Under the pieces are notes generated by a model. The model ran no database searches. It saw only the letters and a program-made list of their open reading frames with translations, and was not told the origin of the DNA. A stretch of DNA of 64,000 nucleotides. It comes from DAOPZC01 sp035353175. GTDB lineage: Bacteria; Verrucomicrobiota; Kiritimatiellia; RFP12; UBA1067. The position numbers and the translations under genes are program-made. This document shows, in pieces, positions 8,611-18,373 of this stretch; the first letter of the stretch is position 1; every line of letters starts with the position of its first letter. The stretch covers positions 155,324 through 219,323 of the forward strand of contig DAOPZC010000003.1 of assembly GCA_035353175.1 (NCBI GenBank), given 5' to 3'.

Positions 8611-8694
8611 CAAATAAACTATTGAACGGCGGATGTCAATACCGTCCTGCCCGGACTTAATCGCTATGGGTTGGTCAACGTGGTGTCCTAAGGC

Positions 8695-8732
8695 AAAAAA
8701 AATGGCGTCGCCGACTTCAAATCGGTGACGCC
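8695..8732 (-). terminator. Rho-independent terminator of ssrA
   Basis: Read on the minus strand, an 11-base-pair stem (arms 8722-8732 and 8704-8714, one G-U pair, seven-base loop) is followed by eight T residues. It lies about 65 bases beyond the tmRNA 3' end. Confidence 0.85.
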
Positions 8733-8797
8733 CTCATGAGGAAAAAACGAGAAATTCTCAATTCTTCCGTCGTACCCGTTGAATATCAACGGTTAAA

Positions 8798-9153
8798 TGG
8801 TGGAGGCGGGGAGAATTGAACTCCCGTCCGAAGCAGCTTCCATCCAGCTTCTACGCGCGTGTTCTGTCTATAAGTCTCGTCAACGGGAATGCCGGCAGAC
8901 AGGCTCACCCGGAGACCAGCGACCACGATTCGTCAAGCACGGGCGCCCGGCCACGCGGCCCCCGGCAGGATCTGCTAGTCGTCGCTTCCCCGCTCAGCAG
9001 ACATCGGCGGTTCCGCGTCGTGCCTAATTAATTAGGCTGCGAGTGCGAAGTTATCGTTCGCAGTTAGGTTTTTTCCTGTTTTTTTACGAGGCCAACAGGA
9101 GTCCTCGGCGCGCAACCAGATTTTCACATGCCCCGTCGAAACCAGTCGCCCCC
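8798..9153 (-). ncRNA. ssrA: tmRNA (transfer-messenger RNA), one-piece form
   Basis: 356 bases. The 5' end (GGGGGCG, at 9153) pairs with the 3' end (CGCCUCC-A-CCA, ending at 8798) to give a seven-pair acceptor stem with G3-U70, the alanine identity pair, and an encoded CCA. The T-arm segment 'GGAGTTCAATTCTCC' is next to the 3' end. The tag frame starts at GCG 9061 and encodes ANDNFALAA, followed by TAA TTAATTAG at 9034. The hydrophobic -LAA end is the usual protease recognition signal. It rescues stalled ribosomes with SmpB. A terminator lies downstream. Confidence 0.95.
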
Positions 9154-9164
9154 TTAAAAGAGGA

Positions 9165-9170
9165 AGATTA
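9165..9170 (-). promoter_or_regulatory. Possible -10 element of ssrA
   Basis: TAATCT on the minus strand, 11 bases before the mature 5' end, which fits a short leader removed by RNase P. No convincing -35 is seen. Confidence 0.3.
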
Positions 9171-9240
9171 TTGTCGCATAAAACACCGGAATGTACACGG
9201 GAAATCTTCCCGCCTGACACGCGGCTTTTCGCCGGTCCGG

Positions 9241-12129
9241 TCAGGGGGCCTCCAGCAACCGCGCGTCGCGATACTCGTCGTCGGTTGACGGATAACAGGC
9301 ATCGAGGAGACACACGCGCTTTGACTGTTTCAGCACGGCGAAAAACGGCACAAGCTCCGCCGGTTTTCCGTATTGGCACAGCAGCGCGTGAAGGCTCCAC
9401 AGCTGGCCGTTCGGATCACGCTCACAGCCGGCCAGAAGAACCAGGTCGCACGGAACATCCGACAGCTGTTTCGCAAGCGCGGCGGGATCGCCGCCTTGCG
9501 CCAGAAGCGCGGCCAGCGCGGGCGCGGCGCGGAAATTCGGCGCGTTCACCGTCTTGACCCACTGCGCGAGCGCGTCGAGCGTCGGCGTCTCTTTCTTCGG
9601 CGTCTGCCGCAGATGCACCGTGATGCCGCTCGCCGCCGCCTGACGGGCAAGGGCGCGGCACGTCTCCGCCAGCGACGCGTTGAACTGGTCGCGCGTGAAG
9701 TTGTTTTCCGGCAGGCGGTGCAGGCTGATCAGCAGATCTTTCGCGCCGAGCGCCTGCATCTTGTTCAGGACGCCGCCGAACGCCGCCATCGAGCGCGCAT
9801 ATTCGTTGGTGTCGTTGCACACCAGGCGCAGATCGGGAAAGAGGTTGCAGCCGGACGACGCGTCCACCACGATCCGCACGCCTTGGCGCTTCAGCCAACC
9901 GGCTTCGGCGGCGAGCGCGGCGGTGTCGCGCTCCGCCACGTAGCGCCAGTCCACCAGCACCGCATCGAAGTGGCGGAAGAAGGTGGGACGCAGCAGAATC
10001 TCCCGCTGAATCGAAGCGGCGTTGCGCAACGCCAGCCCGCGCCCGACCGGATTCGGCGTCGGACGGGCGGCGGGAATCGTCTCAACCGCTTTGTCGCCGC
10101 GGGACTCGTCGGCATAGATCCTGAAAAGGCGGACCGCGCCGCCGGCGATGCGGTCAGACGCCTCGTCGCCGGGCGCGTTGGTGAGGCCTTCAGGCAGAAA
10201 GCCGACCGCGCTCTTCTCCGCCGTGTCGGTCGTCAGCTCGACCACGTTGGTGATGACTCCCGCGCGCGCCGTCAGCGCAAACGGCTTCGCATCCCACGTG
10301 TTGTTGCAGAGCGCGACCGTATACTCGCCCGCCGCGCGGCGGCAGGTCGTCAGGCTCAGCCCCTCGCCGACCGACTCGCCGTCCGTCGCGAAGAGCATCT
10401 GATCCGCGAAGACCGCCGCGAGCGTGCCGCGGACGTGCGCGAGCAGCGGATAGGGCTTGTCGAGCGGCTTGTCGACGCCGCCCTTGGCGGGCAGCTTGCA
10501 CTGCGGCGCATCGGCGACGCCGTAAGGCGAGGCGAAGACCGTGACCTGCCCTTTCTCCCACGGGCCGCGCGCCGCGGCGGGCGTCCGCCAGCCGAGGCGG
10601 CAGACGGTCTCCGCCTGGCCCGTGAGCTCAAGCTGATGCAAGGCGACCGCGCCCTGCTCCGTCTGGCGCGTCACCGTTTCCGGCAGCACGCGAATGCCCG
10701 CGAGCCCCTGCGGGAAAAGGCCGGCGGCGTTGGCGGCGGTCAGAACCAGATGCCCGCCCTGGCGCACATACTCCGCCAGCGTATCGGAAAGTTCGGCGGA
10801 GGGCGCCAGCCGTCCCGCCACCACCAGCACGGGATACTGACGCAACAGCCAGCCGGGCGCATCGCTCAGCAGGCAGTCCGCGATGTCGCCGAAGGGCGTG
10901 GACGTCATGAAGCCGCGTTCATCATGGAAATACGAGGCGTCCTGATAGCCGGGGTAGAGCAGGTCGAGCACGCCGTCGGTCAGGTAGTCGCCCGCGTCGT
11001 AAGGCAGCGCGCCCCAGACCTTGTAGATCTCGCCGGAATACAGGTGGCGCGGAAAACTCCAGCCCGAATAGAAGTCGAGCATCACGGCCACCGGCGTGTG
11101 CATGACGCCCGGCGCGCCGTGGGCCTCCGACCAGCGGACGGCGTTCTGCTGGATTTGTCCGATGGGGCTGAGCTGGCCGTCGCCGCCGAAATAGCCGGAT
11201 TCGAAGCCGACCGCCACGGAGTTGTAGAGCACCTGCGTATACATGAGGCGCTTCATCAGCGAGAGGCTCGTGCCCTTGGCGGAGCCGCACTGCGGATCGG
11301 AACTTTTGGCGTAGCCTTTGTAGCCCCAGCGGTTGAAGACGGAAACGTTGCCGAACCAGGGCACGCCGTACTGCTTGCCCGCGCCGCGGATGAAGGCATA
11401 ATAGATCTGCGAATTGGGCAGCGCCTGCGCCGTTTCCGCGCCGATCAGGGTGTAGACGCCCTCGCGCATGAAATAGTGGCCGAAGTTGAGCGAGACCAGC
11501 GTGGCCATTTTGTTGCCGAGCAGGTCGCCCATGCGTTCGAAGTGGCGCTGGAAGTTCAGATACTGTTCGGCGCGTCCCGCGCCGTAGGGCACCATCTGTC
11601 CGGCGTAGCCGCCGACGTAGCGGCCGTCCTGCTCGCCGTTGTCCATGCCGAGCCAGCGGTCGCCGAGTTCGCGCTCGAACATCGGCAGGACGCCCTCCGG
11701 CACATCGAACTGGCGCCAGGGGCCTCCGGGGCCAGACCCCGGCACGAAGCCCCAGAGATCGAACAGGTACAGGTCCCGGCGCTTGAGCTCCTGCGCCATC
11801 GCCGTGGCGTTGGTGGCGTAGATCATGTTGTAGTGCGCCCACACAATGTCGCCCAAGCGCTCCTGCTGCGTGTAGCGGTCGAGGTCCGCCTTGAAGTTCG
11901 CTCCCAGGCTGCGGAGCGCCATGAACTGCATGCGGTTCTTGAACGTCGCCTGGTCCGGCGGCTTCACGGCCCGGCGCGCGTCGTCGGGATGTTCACGCGG
12001 ATTCATCGGGTGCGGGTAGACTTTGACCGGCCCCGCGCCAGAAACGATTCCGGCCATCAGAAACCAGCCGCAAAAAACGAGCCCCTTCCGCACGGCCCGT
12101 GAAGGCCGGCGGCAACCCCCGTTCAGCAT
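9241..12129 (-). CDS. Large exported hydrolase-like protein, two TIM-barrel-like parts
   Basis: 962 residues from an ATG preceded by GGGGGAG. A signal peptide covers about residues 1-32. Residues about 60-400 look like a glycoside-hydrolase-type barrel ('WLGMDNGEQDGRYVGGYAGQ' carries a possible acidic active site; 'VSLNFGHYFMREGVYTLIGAE' follows). Residues about 420-480 resemble a glutamine-amidotransferase-like domain of beta-galactosidases ('YPVLVVAGRLAPSAELSD', 'YVRQGGHLVLTAANAAGLF'). Residues about 720-960 look like a xylose-isomerase/sugar-epimerase-type barrel ('EAGWLKRQGVRIVVDAS', 'KDLLISLHRLPENNFTRDQF', 'GITVHLRQTPKK'). I cannot name the family. It is the second gene after the 1413-residue LamG protein, 16 bases away, so the two probably act on the same polymer. 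Confidence 0.75.
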   Translation of the reverse strand: MLNGGCRRPSRAVRKGLVFCGWFLMAGIVSGAGPVKVYPHPMNPREHPDDARRAVKPPDQATFKNRMQFMALRSLGANFKADLDRYTQQERLGDIVWAHYNMIYATNATAMAQELKRRDLYLFDLWGFVPGSGPGGPWRQFDVPEGVLPMFERELGDRWLGMDNGEQDGRYVGGYAGQMVPYGAGRAEQYLNFQRHFERMGDLLGNKMATLVSLNFGHYFMREGVYTLIGAETAQALPNSQIYYAFIRGAGKQYGVPWFGNVSVFNRWGYKGYAKSSDPQCGSAKGTSLSLMKRLMYTQVLYNSVAVGFESGYFGGDGQLSPIGQIQQNAVRWSEAHGAPGVMHTPVAVMLDFYSGWSFPRHLYSGEIYKVWGALPYDAGDYLTDGVLDLLYPGYQDASYFHDERGFMTSTPFGDIADCLLSDAPGWLLRQYPVLVVAGRLAPSAELSDTLAEYVRQGGHLVLTAANAAGLFPQGLAGIRVLPETVTRQTEQGAVALHQLELTGQAETVCRLGWRTPAAARGPWEKGQVTVFASPYGVADAPQCKLPAKGGVDKPLDKPYPLLAHVRGTLAAVFADQMLFATDGESVGEGLSLTTCRRAAGEYTVALCNNTWDAKPFALTARAGVITNVVELTTDTAEKSAVGFLPEGLTNAPGDEASDRIAGGAVRLFRIYADESRGDKAVETIPAARPTPNPVGRGLALRNAASIQREILLRPTFFRHFDAVLVDWRYVAERDTAALAAEAGWLKRQGVRIVVDASSGCNLFPDLRLVCNDTNEYARSMAAFGGVLNKMQALGAKDLLISLHRLPENNFTRDQFNASLAETCRALARQAAASGITVHLRQTPKKETPTLDALAQWVKTVNAPNFRAAPALAALLAQGGDPAALAKQLSDVPCDLVLLAGCERDPNGQLWSLHALLCQYGKPAELVPFFAVLKQSKRVCLLDACYPSTDDEYRDARLLEAP

Positions 12130-12145
12130 GTTCTCCCCCTAACCG

Positions 12146-15100
12146 TTATTTGACCAGCATCAGAAACCCTTGAAGACTGAGGCGCAGCCAGACCTGTCCG
12201 TCCGCCGTGTACAGTGTCGCGCCATAGCCTTTCGGAAGATCGCCCGTCACGGTCCATCCGGACACGTTTGCCGCGCCCGACAAGGCCGCCGCTTCGATGA
12301 GGGGCGTCTGGTAGAGACTCTGCCCGCGGACCGAGGCCGCATTGCGGAGACGGACCGACACGTGGGCGCCCAGCGTGCAGGTGCCGCTGACCGTGACCTT
12401 GTCCGCAGTCGGATGGGTGATATCCACGTCGATCACAGCTCCGTCGGCGAGCGTCAGCCCGCCCGAGACCGCCAGCGTGGCCGTCTCGCCCTCCGCATCC
12501 CCCACGCTGATCCCTTCCAAAACCTGCAGCGTGCCGCCCGTAACCGATCCGGCGCCCGTCAGGTGCGCCACGGGCTGCGTGCTGCCCGCGAGGTCAACCG
12601 AAGCGCCGGCCGCGACCGCCAGCGTCATGGCGGAACCGTCATTTGCCCGGTAAGGGAGCAACGCCCATTTCCGCTGGAGATAGCACTCGACCCCTCGGCG
12701 CTCGGCATCGGACAGCGGCCGGTTATAGATCAGGACTTCCGCGAGACGCTGGCCGCCGCTGCGGATATCATACGCCTTGCTGTCGAGATAGCGCCCGTCG
12801 AACGCGAAACCTTCGGCTTCGGTCGCATACTGGTTCATCACGAGCCCGATCAGGTCATACCCGCCGGACAAAACGGTTTGGCTGCCGTTGGTCGCCACGC
12901 CGTTCAGATAGGTGATGCTGGTCGCATCCTTGATCTTCGGGTCCGTCGGCCCGCCCCAGAGATAGTGGTCCGGGGTGATCGGGTTCACCACGTCGTTGCT
13001 GCCCATTTTGGGGCCGCGGTGGAAATTGTAGTGCGCGGCCGCGCTGGAAGCATTCGTGCCGCCGCCCAGCAGATAGCCGCCGCCGTTCTGGCTGCCCATG
13101 ACCCAGAAGACGCTGCGGATATTCGCGATCCGGTTGGTGGCCCCCACGGCGCTGTTCGTGTTGCAGAAGAGCAGGTGCTGTAGCGAGCCCATCGCGCCGA
13201 GATCCACCACCGGCAGACCGCCGAGATCCGCGAGCCGGTATTCGGGCTTGTTCACCTGCGGATAAGCGAACCAGCCGTCCCCCACCGCGCTGCCCCAGCG
13301 CGAGACGCGGCGCACGCCGCCCTCCAGCGCCCATTCGACATGCTTCGTGGCGTCGGCATGGAAAGCCAGCCCGTTGGTCGCGAGCGCCGGCGTGACGGGC
13401 GGCGTAAGCCCGGTGAGCAACAGCGTTCCCTCGGCGACGCGCAGCGTGCCGGTAAACGCGCTGGCGTCGACGATGGCCAGCGAAGCCGCGCCGGTCTTCT
13501 CGAAATCGCCCGCTCCCGTCAACGAAAGCACCGAGGCCGCATTCCCGGCGCTGAACGTCACGTTGGACGATGCGGAGACCGCGATCTGGCGCAACGCGTT
13601 GGTCGGATCGGCAGGCAACGCCGCAGGGTCGCGGTTCAGCCACTTTTTCATCAGGTAATTGCGGGTCGCGACGCGTTCGCGTTCCGAGAGCGGCCGATCG
13701 TAGAGGATCACCTCGGCCAGGCGCTGGGCACCGGTCCGGCGGGCATTCTCACTGGTCAGGTCCCCCACGGCCGTGGTTCCGCCGTACCGGTCGCAAGCCA
13801 GACCCGAAGCGCTCACGCCGGCGGCCGGATGGAGCTCCACCACCTGGTAACCGCCCGAAAGCCCGGCATTGTAGTTGGTCGCGACGCCGTCGATGTAGAT
13901 GGCGCCGTCGCGCAGCGGTTTGCACGGAGGATGTCCGGCAATGATCGGACGGCTCAGCAGATTCGTGTCCACGCCGCCACGATGGAAGTCATAGGTCCCT
14001 TCCGAACCCGTCGACCCCAGCAGGAATCCCCCGTCGCCGTCCTGCGTGCCGATGACGATGTAGGCGGCGCGGATATTTTTCACGGCCTTCTCGAAAACCA
14101 ACGCGCGGCACGACGCGCGCGGGCCGAAGTCAACCACCGGATGGCCGTTCGCCAGATCCACATCGTTTCTGAGCCAGGGCAACGGACGGCTGGCCGAGGT
14201 ATCCCACCGGCGGGCGGCATTGCGCCAGCCGCTGACATCGGTCCACTGGGCGATGAAATTGGTGCCGTTCTGAGTGATCGTCTCCAGCGCGTCCGCACGC
14301 GTCGCGTCCAGTTGGAAGGCCGGCTCTTCGGCCGGGGTGCCGTCCACGACCGCGGGCGACGCGGTTTTCAGGTTGCCGCTCTCGAGCGTGATGGAACCCG
14401 AGAACAGCGAGGAATCCTGCACCTCCAGATCGCCCGCGCCGCGCTTGACGATCGTGCCCGCGCCGGACACCGCGCCGAGGCGGACCGCGTCGCGGCCCAC
14501 GGTCAACGGCCCCTCGCACGTGACAGAGACGTCCTGCAGATCAGGCCGCGAGCGGCTTTGCCGCGCATAGCCGGGCGCATCCGCATTCAGCCATTTGCGC
14601 ATCAGGTAGGCTTGCGCGTCCGCCAGTTCCTGGTCCGAGAGCAGACGGTTGTAGGCGACCACCTCGGCCAGGCGTTGCCCGCCGGTGCGCGAATAATCGC
14701 TGGAGGTCGAGAGGTGCCCCGCGAACTGGTTGGCAAAAGCGCCCGGCGCCTGGACCGCCACCACCTGATACGCGTAGCCGAGATAGGCGTTCGTGCCGTT
14801 CACCCGTAGTCCATTGACGTAAGTGGGGCACGCCCGCATCGCGACCTTCCAGCCCGCGGAGCTCCAGATGGGCGAGGTCTGAGCCCCCCCGGCTCCGCCG
14901 CGCTGGAAATGGCATCCGTTGTCCCAGCTGTGTCCCATGAGATGTCCGCCGCCGTTCTGCGAACCGACCACCCAGAGCACCGTGCCGATATAACTCATGT
15001 TGGTGTTCCACTGCAGGAACTGGCCGCTGACATAAGCGCCGAAGTCGACCACCGCCTTGCCGTTGAGCGCATTGGCCAGCAGCGAGGGGCGGTTGGTTTC

Positions 15101-16387
15101 CGCCAGCGGCGCCGCCGCGAACCCGCGGCCCTCCGCATCCCGCCACGCGGTCACGCGCGTGACACCGTTCCCGTCGACGACGGTATCGAGCGAGGATGCG
15201 GCGCTGGCGTCGACGCGAAAAACCGGATCCGCCGGCAGCGCGGCGGGGACCGCGCGGCGCGGGAAGGACAGGCCGCCCGCCTGCCACACGAGCTGTCCGC
15301 CAAACCCGGCGGCATCGGGCAACGCCAGCGTGCCGTTGCCGCCCTTCACGGTCTGCCCGGCATGGTTGCCGTCCCAGATCCGGGTGATCGCGAGCGTCTC
15401 ATCCTGCGGAACCGCGACGCTGTTCGTCTGGGTCAGCCGCGCCGTCGCGAGTGCGGCCTGATGATTGTAGCCGGCGTAAGGGCGGCCGAACCACTTCTCC
15501 GTCAGATAGGCCTCCACGGACATCCGCTCGGCATCCGTCAGCAGCTTGCCGTAGAGGATCATCTCCGCGACCCGCTGGCCGCCGGAGCGGGAGGTATCGC
15601 GCGTGTCGTTGATTCCGAGACCCGCGGCCCACGGCACGAGGTTGGTGCAAATGATCGAGAGCAGCTGGTAATTTCCGGAAAAGCCCATGGTGAGCGGGTT
15701 GACTTCCGTGCCGTCCAGCCAGCAGCGGCTCTGGTTGTATGACGGATACGTCACGCCGTCCTTGATGATGCGCGAAGCCGCGATGATCTTGCTGTCGCCG
15801 GCGCTTCCGCTGTCCAGAGGATGCGAGCCGCGATGGAAACCGTAGCCGGCATGTTCCCACCCCACGGTGTTGGTCCACACGCCGCCGCCCAAAATCCACC
15901 CGCCGCCGTTCTGGCTTCCCCAGACGGCGACGATCGTGCCGATGTTGTCGAGTTTCCCGCCGTCGAAATACAAGCCCAGCCGCGAGCCCTGCTTTCCGAA
16001 ATCGAGCACCTGTCCGCCCTTCAGCTCCGGCGCGCCCGCCGTCAGAAACGGCCCGTTCAGCCACCGTCCTTCTTTGCTGTCGAACGTGAGGTACCGGCCG
16101 TCTCCCGTGGCGGAAAGGCATTTCGTGACATGGTTGGTGCCGCCGGATTCGGCGAACTCCCAGCCGCTCGTCGACGACGCATCGAGATGGAAAATGGGCG
16201 TCCCCACGGATGCCGGCAACGTCGGCACGTCAATCGTGGAGGAGGTCAGCTGGTCGCCGTTCGTCAGCGTGACCGACTGCATCACCGCTCCGGGCGTGTT
16301 GGCCGTATACGTCGCGGCCGCCGAAAACAAGGCATTCCCCACGGCCACGGCCACAAGGCCGCGGCAGACTAGCGAACAAGCATTCAT
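12146..16387 (-). CDS. Giant exported LamG / beta-strand-repeat protein (1413 aa)
   Basis: The start is the ATG at 16387 (MNACSLVCRGLVAVAVG), which follows GGGGGG and opens a signal peptide; the longer frame is rejected. Four LamG-like modules begin near residues 66, 395, 690 and 1020 ('FHLDASS', 'FRVDAS', 'FQLDAT', 'FHADAT'). Each ends with the same signature, of the form GGQRLAEV-x2-Y-N/D-R-PLS, then YL-x2-KW. Between them lie autotransporter-associated beta-strand repeats such as 'GAGTIVKRGAGDLEVQDSS'. There is no C-terminal autotransporter barrel; instead the protein ends '...SLQGFLMLVK', like four other large proteins here. It is probably a surface glycan-binding or adhesion protein. Confidence 0.85.
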   Translation of the reverse strand: MNACSLVCRGLVAVAVGNALFSAAATYTANTPGAVMQSVTLTNGDQLTSSTIDVPTLPASVGTPIFHLDASSTSGWEFAESGGTNHVTKCLSATGDGRYLTFDSKEGRWLNGPFLTAGAPELKGGQVLDFGKQGSRLGLYFDGGKLDNIGTIVAVWGSQNGGGWILGGGVWTNTVGWEHAGYGFHRGSHPLDSGSAGDSKIIAASRIIKDGVTYPSYNQSRCWLDGTEVNPLTMGFSGNYQLLSIICTNLVPWAAGLGINDTRDTSRSGGQRVAEMILYGKLLTDAERMSVEAYLTEKWFGRPYAGYNHQAALATARLTQTNSVAVPQDETLAITRIWDGNHAGQTVKGGNGTLALPDAAGFGGQLVWQAGGLSFPRRAVPAALPADPVFRVDASAASSLDTVVDGNGVTRVTAWRDAEGRGFAAAPLAETNRPSLLANALNGKAVVDFGAYVSGQFLQWNTNMSYIGTVLWVVGSQNGGGHLMGHSWDNGCHFQRGGAGGAQTSPIWSSAGWKVAMRACPTYVNGLRVNGTNAYLGYAYQVVAVQAPGAFANQFAGHLSTSSDYSRTGGQRLAEVVAYNRLLSDQELADAQAYLMRKWLNADAPGYARQSRSRPDLQDVSVTCEGPLTVGRDAVRLGAVSGAGTIVKRGAGDLEVQDSSLFSGSITLESGNLKTASPAVVDGTPAEEPAFQLDATRADALETITQNGTNFIAQWTDVSGWRNAARRWDTSASRPLPWLRNDVDLANGHPVVDFGPRASCRALVFEKAVKNIRAAYIVIGTQDGDGGFLLGSTGSEGTYDFHRGGVDTNLLSRPIIAGHPPCKPLRDGAIYIDGVATNYNAGLSGGYQVVELHPAAGVSASGLACDRYGGTTAVGDLTSENARRTGAQRLAEVILYDRPLSERERVATRNYLMKKWLNRDPAALPADPTNALRQIAVSASSNVTFSAGNAASVLSLTGAGDFEKTGAASLAIVDASAFTGTLRVAEGTLLLTGLTPPVTPALATNGLAFHADATKHVEWALEGGVRRVSRWGSAVGDGWFAYPQVNKPEYRLADLGGLPVVDLGAMGSLQHLLFCNTNSAVGATNRIANIRSVFWVMGSQNGGGYLLGGGTNASSAAAHYNFHRGPKMGSNDVVNPITPDHYLWGGPTDPKIKDATSITYLNGVATNGSQTVLSGGYDLIGLVMNQYATEAEGFAFDGRYLDSKAYDIRSGGQRLAEVLIYNRPLSDAERRGVECYLQRKWALLPYRANDGSAMTLAVAAGASVDLAGSTQPVAHLTGAGSVTGGTLQVLEGISVGDAEGETATLAVSGGLTLADGAVIDVDITHPTADKVTVSGTCTLGAHVSVRLRNAASVRGQSLYQTPLIEAAALSGAANVSGWTVTGDLPKGYGATLYTADGQVWLRLSLQGFLMLVK

Positions 16388-16429
16388 GAAGTCCCCCCGT
16401 CCGTAACATCCCAACCTGATATTTGTAGA

Positions 16430-16458
16430 AGTATAAAAACAGACCACGGGGAAAACAA
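16430..16458 (-). promoter_or_regulatory. Promoter of the LamG/hydrolase operon
   Basis: On the minus strand: TTGTTT (16458-16453), a 17-base spacer and TATACT (16435-16430), about 40 bases before the start at 16387. Confidence 0.65.
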
Positions 16459-16487
16459 GCGGAAACCGGAAGAACAGAAGCAAGCGA

Positions 16488-16515
16488 TTGCATTTCAGGG
16501 CCGTTCAGGCATACT
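16488..16515 (+). promoter_or_regulatory. Promoter of the pabBC gene, short leader
   Basis: TTGCAT (16488-16493), a 16-base spacer and CATACT (16510-16515), ending seven bases before the GTG start at 16523. Confidence 0.45.
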
Positions 16516-16522
16516 CTCCTCC

Positions 16523-18289
16523 GTGTTGAATACGCCCCCACCCGCCGATTCCATTCTTCTGCATGATGCCGGCACGGATCGCTGGCTGTTTTTCGCGCAT
16601 CCGCTCGAAATCCTCCAGACGGCCCGTCCCGAAGAAGTGACGGGCCGTCTCCGCGCCGTCGAGGAGGCCGTTGAAACGCGCGGCCTTCATGCCGCCGGGT
16701 TTCTCGCTTACGAGGCGGCTCCCGGTTTCGACCCCGCCTTTTCCGTGCATGCCTCCGACACGCGATATCCGCTGCTCTGGTTTGGGCTCTACGAGGCACC
16801 CCGCACGATCGCGCGCCCCGCTTTTCCGGACACGCCCGACACGCCAGACACGCCATGGTCCGCTTCCGTCACACCCGAGGAATATGCCCAATCATTTGCA
16901 CAGATCAAGCGCTGGATTCGCGAAGGCGACACCTACCAGGTCAATCTCACCTACCGTTTGCGGCACGCTTTCGCGGATGATCCATGGCCTTTCTTTCTCC
17001 GCTTGACGGCGGCCCAGAACGCGGCCTATGCGGCCTTTATCACGACACGGAGCTGGAGCATCTGCAGCGCCTCACCCGAACTCTTTTTCAGCCTCGACGG
17101 CACCCGCCTTGAATCCCGCCCCATGAAAGGCACGGCCCCGCGCGGCCTCACGCGGGCGCTGGACTGTCAGAATGCCGCAGCGCTGCAGGCCTCAGAAAAA
17201 GAGCGGGCCGAGAATCTGATGATTGTCGACATGGTCCGCAACGACCTGGGACGCGTCGCCGTCACGGGCAGCGTCGACGTCCCCGCGCTTTTCGCCCTAG
17301 AGAAGTATCCGACCGTCTGGCAGCTGACCTCCACGGTCAGCGCCGAGACGCACGCGTCCGTTCCGGAGATCTTCCAGGCGCTCTTTCCGCCGGCCTCGAT
17401 CACCGGAACGCCCAAATCGCGCACCATGGAGCTGATCGCCGAAACCGAGACCACGCCGCGCAACATCTACACCGGCGCCATCGGCTTCATCGCCCCCGGC
17501 CGCCGCGCGCAGTTCAACGTGGCCATCCGCACCCTGCTCGTCGACCACGCGCGCAACGAGGCCGAATACGGCGTGGGAGGCGGCATCGTCTGGGACTCCG
17601 TCTGCGCCAAGGAGCAGGACGAATGCCGCATCAAGGCCCGCATCCTGGACAGGGGGACCCCGCCTTTCGCCCTGCTCGAAAGCCTGCTCTGGACGCCCGC
17701 CGACGGCTACGCGCTTCTCGACAGGCACCTGGCCCGTCTCCGCGACTCCGCCGCCTATTTCGATTACCCCCTCGATCGGGCCAACCTCGTGCAGCGGCTA
17801 GACCGGTTCGCCCGTACGTTTTCCCCCGCGCCTCACAAGGTCCGCCTGCTCGTCGCGCGGGACGGCGCGGCCGCTCTCGAAGCCGAGCCGATCAGGCCGC
17901 GCCCGGCAGACGCCGCTCCGCTGCGCGTCGCGCTGGCGCGTCATCCGATCGACCGCCGCCTCCCTTTCCTCTACCACAAAACCACACACCGCCGCATGTA
18001 CGCGGACGCGGGGACCTCATGTCCTGACGCCGACGACGTGATCCTGTTCAACGCCGAGGGCGAAGTCACCGAGTCCACCCGCGCAAACGTGGTTGCGGAG
18101 ATCGATGGCGCCTTGTGCACACCCCCGGTCCCGTGCGGCCTGTTGCCGGGCACCTATCGGGCCAGCCTGCTCGCGGCCGGCACCGTCGCCGAACGCGTCA
18201 TCTCCCTCGAGGCCCTGCTCAGCAGCCCCCGCGTCTTTCTGATCAACTCCGTGCGCGGCTGGATGCCGGCGACCGTCATGCCGCGATAA
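16523..18289 (+). CDS. pabB: Aminodeoxychorismate synthase component I fused to aminodeoxychorismate lyase
   Basis: 588 residues starting at GTG 16523. Residues about 1-370 are a chorismate-binding PabB domain: 'REGDTYQVNLTYRL', 'SASPELFFSL', 'RPMKGTAPRG', 'MIVDMVRNDLGRV', 'SITGTPKSRTMELIAE' and 'IYTGAIGF'. Residues about 375-588 are a PabC-type PLP lyase: 'LLESLLWTPADGYALLDRHL', 'RLLVARDG', 'YHKTTHRRMY' (catalytic lysine) and 'FNAEGEVTESTRANVV'. Together they convert chorismate plus ammonia to 4-aminobenzoate for folate. Such PabB-PabC fusions are known in several phyla. No glutaminase (PabA) gene is adjacent. purB follows in the same direction after 137 bases. Confidence 0.92.
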   Translation: MLNTPPPADSILLHDAGTDRWLFFAHPLEILQTARPEEVTGRLRAVEEAVETRGLHAAGFLAYEAAPGFDPAFSVHASDTRYPLLWFGLYEAPRTIARPAFPDTPDTPDTPWSASVTPEEYAQSFAQIKRWIREGDTYQVNLTYRLRHAFADDPWPFFLRLTAAQNAAYAAFITTRSWSICSASPELFFSLDGTRLESRPMKGTAPRGLTRALDCQNAAALQASEKERAENLMIVDMVRNDLGRVAVTGSVDVPALFALEKYPTVWQLTSTVSAETHASVPEIFQALFPPASITGTPKSRTMELIAETETTPRNIYTGAIGFIAPGRRAQFNVAIRTLLVDHARNEAEYGVGGGIVWDSVCAKEQDECRIKARILDRGTPPFALLESLLWTPADGYALLDRHLARLRDSAAYFDYPLDRANLVQRLDRFARTFSPAPHKVRLLVARDGAAALEAEPIRPRPADAAPLRVALARHPIDRRLPFLYHKTTHRRMYADAGTSCPDADDVILFNAEGEVTESTRANVVAEIDGALCTPPVPCGLLPGTYRASLLAAGTVAERVISLEALLSSPRVFLINSVRGWMPATVMPR

Positions 18290-18373
18290 CGCACACCTCC
18301 CCACCACGATTTGTCTGTTTGCGGCGCGGCCCGCAAAACGTTATCATGGGGCGGTTTTCTGGCTATCAGGTTC

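Noticed and set aside
6967..8732. Integrative element inserted at ssrA
   Set aside because: The position is suggestive, but no integrase and no duplicated tmRNA 3' end (att repeat) is seen downstream; kept only as context.
8798..8870. tRNA-Ala-like sequence at the ssrA 3' end
   Set aside because: It is the tRNA-like domain of tmRNA; no complete anticodon arm is present.
9373..12102. A 909-codon open frame on the plus strand opposite the 962-residue exported protein
   Set aside because: It is the high-GC antisense shadow: its translation is Arg/Ala-rich without domains, whereas the minus-strand frame has a signal peptide and ordered domains.
12146..16387. Classic type V autotransporter or PEP-CTERM protein
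   Set aside because: Beta-strand repeats are present but there is no C-terminal beta-barrel translocator and no PEP motif with membrane helix and basic tail.
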